NCBI RefSeq assembly: GCF_004327285.1
Contig: NZ_QJUI01000005.1
Coordinates: forward strand, 207,792-271,791
Direction: 5' to 3'
Source: Phytopseudomonas daroniae
GTDB lineage: Bacteria; Pseudomonadota; Gammaproteobacteria; Pseudomonadales; Pseudomonadaceae
DNA: 64,000 bases
Part shown: one piece after another, positions 60,047 to 64,000 of the stretch
Layout of the letters: every line of letters starts with the position of its first letter
How positions within the stretch are numbered: position 1 is the stretch's first letter
The notes under the pieces: generated by a model
What the model was told of the DNA's origin: nothing
Databases searched by the model: none
The model's input: only the letters and a program-made list of their open reading frames with translations
Translations under genes and position numbers: made by a program

Positions 60047-61309
60047 TCATGGAGTGCTCTGGGAAGCGCTTTCCAGCTGCACCAGGGTGTCGATACGGGC
60101 CGGCACGAAGGGTGGGCGGGGGGCCGCGGGCTGCCAGTCGAACAGATACTGCGTGGCCCCACCGCATATCCGACCCTGGCAGGCTCCCATGCCGCAGCGG
60201 GTCGCCAGCTTCGCTTCGCGCCAGTTGGCGTGAGTGGCCACGGCGGCGTAGGACACGTCCTCGCAACGACACAGCAGGGTGTCCGGCTCGGGCAGGTGCT
60301 TGAGGGAAGGATCGAGGGCGAATTGCCTGTTCAGCGCATCGGCAAAGCGCTGCCAGCGCTTGCGCTCGGCCCACAGGCGTTGCGCAGCCTCGCGGTTACC
60401 CGCTGCGACATGCCCGGCGATGCTGCCTTCGACCAGGGCCAGCTCACTGCCACCGAAACCGGTGCATTCTCCAGCGGCGTAGATACCCGCCACATCGGTC
60501 GCCTGCCAGGCATCCACCTTGATGGCGTTGTTACTCAACGTGCAGCCCAGGGCTTGCCCCAACTGCACATTGGGGATCAGGCCGAAGCCGCAGGCCAGGC
60601 GCTCGCATTGCAGCTCTTCGACCTTGCCACCTCGCTGCAGACGTACGCCTTCCAGGCGATCCTGACCCAAGGCGGCGACTATCCGGGTGGCGGTGCGGTA
60701 ACCGCGGTCGAACAGGCTGAAAGACTGCAGCAGCTTGTGCGGCCAGCGCGGCAGCCGCATGGCGAAGGATACGACTGCGCCCAGCGATGCCTGTTCAGCA
60801 ATGCGTAACACCTGGGCACCATTGTGTTTCGCCGTGTCCGCGCTGGCCAGCAACAGCGGGCCACTGCCGGCGATAACGATGCGTTCGCCCGTTACCGGCA
60901 AACCGCCCTTGATCAGTGCCTGCAGGCCGCCGGCACCGGTAACGCCGGGCAACGTCCAGCCGGGAAACGGCAGCAACAACTCGCGTGCGCCGGTACACAG
61001 AATCAGCTTGCTGTAAGCGATTGTCCGGCCGCGCTCGGGATCTTCCACCAGCAATGCGTTGCTGCCGGATCTCGCTACCACGCGGGTGGCGGCATAGCGC
61101 TGAATATTGTCGTGCGCTTCCACGGCGTCGCGCAGGCGGCGGGCTTGTGCAGGGATTTTGGCCTGGACGCCATCGCGCCAGATCTGCCCGCCGGGCAGTG
61201 GGTTGTCGTCGAGCAGTACGACTTTTGCGCCATCCTTGGCAGCAGCCAATGCTGCCGACAGGCCGGCGGGGCCAGCGCCGATGATCAGTACCTCGGTCTG
61301 TTCGCTCAT
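60047..61309 (-). CDS. lhpE: LhpE, FAD/NAD-binding subunit of D-hydroxyproline dehydrogenase
   Basis: 420-aa HcnB/OoxA-like flavoprotein. The start at 61309 (MSEQTEVLIIGAGPAGLSAALAAAKDGAKVVLLDD) overlaps the lhpF stop (ATGA); the upstream frame lies in lhpF. GAGPAG (FAD), an NAD-type segment GERIVIAGSGPLLLASADTAK and GIYAAGECTGFGG are visible. The C-terminal [2Fe-2S] BFD-like domain has the Cys pattern LCRCEDVSYAAV...CGMGACQGRICG. With LhpB and LhpF it forms a heterotrimeric dehydrogenase for cis-4-hydroxy-D-proline. Confidence 0.88.
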   Translation of the reverse strand: MSEQTEVLIIGAGPAGLSAALAAAKDGAKVVLLDDNPLPGGQIWRDGVQAKIPAQARRLRDAVEAHDNIQRYAATRVVARSGSNALLVEDPERGRTIAYSKLILCTGARELLLPFPGWTLPGVTGAGGLQALIKGGLPVTGERIVIAGSGPLLLASADTAKHNGAQVLRIAEQASLGAVVSFAMRLPRWPHKLLQSFSLFDRGYRTATRIVAALGQDRLEGVRLQRGGKVEELQCERLACGFGLIPNVQLGQALGCTLSNNAIKVDAWQATDVAGIYAAGECTGFGGSELALVEGSIAGHVAAGNREAAQRLWAERKRWQRFADALNRQFALDPSLKHLPEPDTLLCRCEDVSYAAVATHANWREAKLATRCGMGACQGRICGGATQYLFDWQPAAPRPPFVPARIDTLVQLESASQSTP

Positions 61310-61542
61310 GGATGAGTTTCCACCTGCATGCCATCTTGGCACAGGGTCTGGCAGGCCAGGCGACGCAGGCCGTCGATGGTCACCCGGCATTCCTGGCAGA
61401 TGCCCATGCCGCACAGCGGCGCACGACGCTGGCCGCTGACCGAGGTGCGGGCGCTGCCGTCACTGCCCAGAGCCAGCGCGGCGGCGACCGTGGTACCTGG
61501 TGCCACGCTGAGCGGGCGACCGTCGAGATGCAGATCAGGCAT
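61306..61542 (-). CDS. lhpF: LhpF, [2Fe-2S] ferredoxin-like subunit
   Basis: 78-aa HcnA/OoxC-like small subunit. Cysteine pattern CGMGICQECRV with a fourth Cys in LACQTLCQDGMQV: a plant-type [2Fe-2S] site for electron transfer between the two flavin subunits. The start at 61542 overlaps the lhpB end by 8 bp; its stop overlaps the lhpE start. Confidence 0.9.
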   Translation of the reverse strand: MPDLHLDGRPLSVAPGTTVAAALALGSDGSARTSVSGQRRAPLCGMGICQECRVTIDGLRRLACQTLCQDGMQVETHP

Positions 61543-62650
61543 GCACGGCTTCTCCGAGGTAACGCCGGGGTGAATAAGCTGCCGCGGGGATCGGTTCGGC
61601 CTCGTTGAACAGCAGCGCGCCGAGCAGGTCGGCCGTACCCGGTGCGGCGGTCACACCCAGACCTTCGTGGCCGACTGCGAGCCACAGGCCAGGTTGCGCG
61701 GGATGCTCGCCAATCAGCGGCATGCCGTCCGGTGTGGCGGCACGAAAACCGGCCCAGGCGCGGATACCGTTGAGTTGCGCCAGACCCGGGGCATAGCTCA
61801 TGGCATGCTTGAGCATGCGTGCCAGCAACCAGCCGTCGACCTCGGGATCCAGGGTATCGAACTGTCTTGAGGTGCCGATGAACAACTGGCCGGTTGGCCG
61901 TGGCTGGATGTTGCAGGCCACCGAGGCGCCGCTGGTGTTGTGCACGCTGGTCAGGTAACTCAGCTCGGTGATGGTGTGGCTGACCGGATGCGGATAGCGG
62001 TCGGTGATCAGCAGGTGGCCTTTCTTCGGCGCGATGGGCAGTTCCGGGCACAATTCCACCGCCTGGATGCCGTTGGCGAGCACCACCGCATCGGCGTTCA
62101 GCCACTGGCCGTCGTCGAGGCGCACGCGGTTGCCCTCCAGCTCCGTGACCCGTGCGCGGCGCTGCGTGATACGCGAGTCGTCGAGCAGCCAGCGGGCCGT
62201 GTTCGGTGCGTAGAGGATGCCGTCATCCGGCAGGCGCAGAGCGCCGTGCAGCCCATCACGCAGAATCGGTTCCATCCGCTGCAGCCCGTGGCCGGGCACC
62301 ATCTCGCAGCGGATACCTTCGGCACGCAGGTTGACGCTCTTGGCTTCCGCCGCTGCCAGCTCCTGTTCGTTGGCGGCCAGCCACAGCGTGCCGTTGTTGC
62401 GGTAGGCGCAGTCGTCCGGCAACTGTGGGCCAAGCTCACGCCAGCGGCGTACCGAGTAGCGGCTGATATCGAGCTCGGCCTGGTTGTCGTCGAGTACCAG
62501 CAGGTGACCCATGCCGGCTGCAGTGGCACCGTGCAGGCCGGCGTCGATCACCAGCACCTGCTGGCCGCGCCCGGCCAGTTCGCGGGCGCAGGCGGCGCCG
62601 ATGATGCCGGCGCCGATAACGATCACATCCGCCACCCGCGTTGGGGTCAC
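61535..62650 (-). CDS. lhpB: LhpB, DadA-like flavin subunit of D-hydroxyproline dehydrogenase
   Basis: 371-aa FAD-dependent D-amino-acid oxidoreductase (DAO family). N-terminal [28 protein letters not shown] is the Rossmann FAD motif; the C-terminal [28 protein letters not shown] closes the FAD site. Translation starts at GTG 62650 overlapping the lhpA stop (GTGA). The presence of the HcnA- and HcnB-like partners marks it as a subunit of a hetero-oligomer and not a stand-alone DadA. Confidence 0.9.
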   Translation of the reverse strand: MTPTRVADVIVIGAGIIGAACARELAGRGQQVLVIDAGLHGATAAGMGHLLVLDDNQAELDISRYSVRRWRELGPQLPDDCAYRNNGTLWLAANEQELAAAEAKSVNLRAEGIRCEMVPGHGLQRMEPILRDGLHGALRLPDDGILYAPNTARWLLDDSRITQRRARVTELEGNRVRLDDGQWLNADAVVLANGIQAVELCPELPIAPKKGHLLITDRYPHPVSHTITELSYLTSVHNTSGASVACNIQPRPTGQLFIGTSRQFDTLDPEVDGWLLARMLKHAMSYAPGLAQLNGIRAWAGFRAATPDGMPLIGEHPAQPGLWLAVGHEGLGVTAAPGTADLLGALLFNEAEPIPAAAYSPRRYLGEAVHA

Positions 62651-63579
62651 GGGCGGATGCCCCAGGCGAACGGGTCGTCCTGCTCCAGCAGCAAGGTGGC
62701 TTCGGCGCTGATATTGGCGCGCCCGCGGATGGTCGGAATCACCTTGTCACCCTGCCATTCGAACGAGCCGTCGAAAACGCTGCCGATCACGCTGGCCTGT
62801 CGCCAGATCTCGCCGGGCTGCAGCTTGCCGTCGGCAGCCAGGCAGGCCAGCTTGGCGCTGGTGCCGGTACCGCACGGGGAGCGGTCGTAGGCCTTGCCGG
62901 GGCACAGCACGAAGTTTCGACTGTCCGCTTCATCGTCGTCTGCAAACAGCTCGATATGATCGATCAGGCCGCCGTCCTCGCCACGAATGCCCTGATCTTC
63001 CAGCGCCTTCTGCACGGCGTAGGTATAGGCGGTAAGGGTTTCGACATTGTTGCCTGCGATGCGCTGGCCGTGCTCGGCGATCAGAAAGAACCAGTTACCG
63101 CCCCAGGCGATGTCGCCTACTACCGAGCCATGTCCCGGCACCTGCAGTTCGACGGCCTGGCGGTAACGGTAGGACGGCACGTTGCGCACGCTGACCGAGC
63201 GATCCTCGTGCAGGGTCGCCTCGACCGTGCCCACCGGCGTTTCGATCTTGTGTACGCCAGCGCCGATGCGACCCATGTGTGCCAATGACACCACCAGGCC
63301 GATGGTGCCGTGCCCGCACATGCCGAGGTAACCGGTGTTGTTGAAGAAGATCACACCGGCACAGGCGCCGGGGTCGACAGGCTCGCAGAGCAGGGCACCG
63401 ACCAGTACGTCGCTGCCACGCGGTTCGAGGATGCAGGCACTGCGCCAGTCATCATGCTCGCTTGCCAGACGCTGTCGGCGCTCGGCCATACTGCCGTTGC
63501 CCAGCTCAGGAAAACCACTGACGACCAGTCGGGTCGGCTCACCGCCAGTGTGGGAGTCGATAACCTCGATGCGTTTCAT
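62647..63579 (-). CDS. lhpA: LhpA, 4-hydroxyproline 2-epimerase
   Basis: Converts trans-4-hydroxy-L-proline to cis-4-hydroxy-D-proline, the first step of the pathway. 310 aa, start at 63579 ([19 protein letters not shown]); the upstream frame is intergenic. Both catalytic cysteines are present: Cys88 in GYLGMCGHG and a second in [12 protein letters not shown] (about 236), as in the characterised Pseudomonas enzyme. It is the first gene of the overlapping lhpABFE operon. The 230 bp upstream contain no gene; part of a sequence shared with 35483-35503 lies at 63768-63790. Confidence 0.94.
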   Translation of the reverse strand: MKRIEVIDSHTGGEPTRLVVSGFPELGNGSMAERRQRLASEHDDWRSACILEPRGSDVLVGALLCEPVDPGACAGVIFFNNTGYLGMCGHGTIGLVVSLAHMGRIGAGVHKIETPVGTVEATLHEDRSVSVRNVPSYRYRQAVELQVPGHGSVVGDIAWGGNWFFLIAEHGQRIAGNNVETLTAYTYAVQKALEDQGIRGEDGGLIDHIELFADDDEADSRNFVLCPGKAYDRSPCGTGTSAKLACLAADGKLQPGEIWRQASVIGSVFDGSFEWQGDKVIPTIRGRANISAEATLLLEQDDPFAWGIRP

Positions 63580-63809
63580 GGGGCTGCGCCTATATGCCGT
63601 TTGGATGGCTACAGAGTGCCGCGACGCCGGGCCGCCCGGCTTGAAGGATTTGCACTGGCGCGATGACGAAATCAGCATAGCATCCAAGGTTGCGGCTTGG
63701 CGCTTGTCGATGATCTGCTGCGCCTCGCCAGAAGGATTCCATGAGCGACCGCAGCAAGGGGCGGACATTCGATTTGGTGGGCTTCATGACGTAGATACCG
63801 TCTTAACCT

Positions 63810-64000
63810 TCACCTCGCAATAGCGAGTTGCGGGTTAAAGGGTTGGCCGGATTTGAGCACCCCGTAAGCGATGCATAGCAGCTTGCGCATGGCCGCGCAG
63901 ACGATCTGTTTGCCGGTCTTGCCTTTTGCTCGCAGTCGCTCGGCCATTGCCCGGATCGCTGAATTGTAAGTCAGGGAGGTAACCGCCGGCAGGTAAAGTC
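63810..64000 (-). mobile_element. IS110-family transposase, C-terminal fragment cut by the window edge
   Basis: On the minus strand the frame reads LYLPAVTSLTYNSAIRAMAE, then RLRAKGKTGKQIVCAAMRKL and LLCIAYGVLKSGQPFNPQLAIAR before TGA (63810-63812). This is the C-terminal Transposase_20 end of IS110-type transposases. The gene continues beyond base 64000. The sequence just after the stop (63780-63809) should be the IS end, but IS110 elements lack clear inverted repeats. Confidence 0.85.

Noticed and set aside
63590..63787. 65-codon minus-strand ORF upstream of lhpA
   Set aside because: Begins with MKPTKSNV encoded by a repeated intergenic sequence also seen near 35483; no domain and no good ribosome site.

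Overview
The window looks like a chromosomal segment of a GC-rich gammaproteobacterium of the genus Pseudomonas in the broad sense. The evidence is a HexR very close to pseudomonad HexR, PlpD, a flp-tad-rcp locus with PprA/PprB/FppA in the P. aeruginosa arrangement, a cobW-cobN/DAHP synthase/chelatase neighbourhood, a membrane glucose dehydrogenase, and a CrcZ-type sRNA behind a sigma-54 promoter. The species cannot be fixed from sequence alone. No tRNA, rRNA or CRISPR was seen. The only clear transposase is an IS110-type fragment cut by the right edge.

Layout. 1-4.5 kb: 3' part of hexR, a small hypothetical gene, plpD (type Vd autotransporter phospholipase), and a two-gene lipoprotein/hypothetical unit. 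4.8-7.5 kb: a stand-alone SF1 helicase with a nuclease-like C-terminus. 7.7-13.3 kb: an RND efflux tripartite operon with overlapping genes. 13.6-27.1 kb: the Flp/Tad pilus locus: a receiver-only protein, flp, then divergently rcpC-rcpA-tadZ-tadA-tadB-tadC-tadD and a DUF3613-like gene, followed by pprB, fppA and pprA. A 267-bp MITE-like element sits in frame inside the signal peptide region of the DUF3613-like gene, and no tadG follows it.

27.4-41.6 kb: cobalamin and aromatic genes. cobM, cobE, cbtA and cbtB lie on the minus strand under one cobalamin riboswitch. cobW and cobN lie on the plus strand under a second, whose 5' edge coincides with the end of a palindromic element. Then come an ABC-F gene with candidate mini-ORFs, a DAHP synthase with a Tyr/Phe/Trp-rich leader peptide and intrinsic attenuator, a LOG-family gene, and a chelatase gene whose VWA half has no start codon and is joined to the ATPase half by a textbook -1 frameshift signal (A AAA AAG, 6-nt spacer, stem-loop). 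Fusion and short form would supply two CobN partner subunits from one gene.

41.6-63.6 kb: an MHS-type transporter and a large hydroxyproline-catabolism region. It holds alpha-ketoglutarate semialdehyde dehydrogenase, a TRAP transporter, the LhpC deaminase, a Ser/Cys proline-racemase paralogue, an amino-acid ABC transporter, a fused aconitase X (cis-3-hydroxyproline dehydratase), an AraC regulator, and lhpABFE (epimerase plus three-subunit D-hydroxyproline dehydrogenase). gcd and the CrcZ-type sRNA lie between the two lhp blocks. Two perfect TCGTATACGA palindromes upstream of lhp transcription units suggest a shared GntR-type operator whose regulator is not in the window.

At least nine intergenic gaps carry palindromes of one dispersed family built on CGTAGGGTGGAT...ATCCACCCTACG or close variants; one supplies the stop codon of cobE. 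All calls rest on reading the sequence and on remembered family knowledge; no database search was run.
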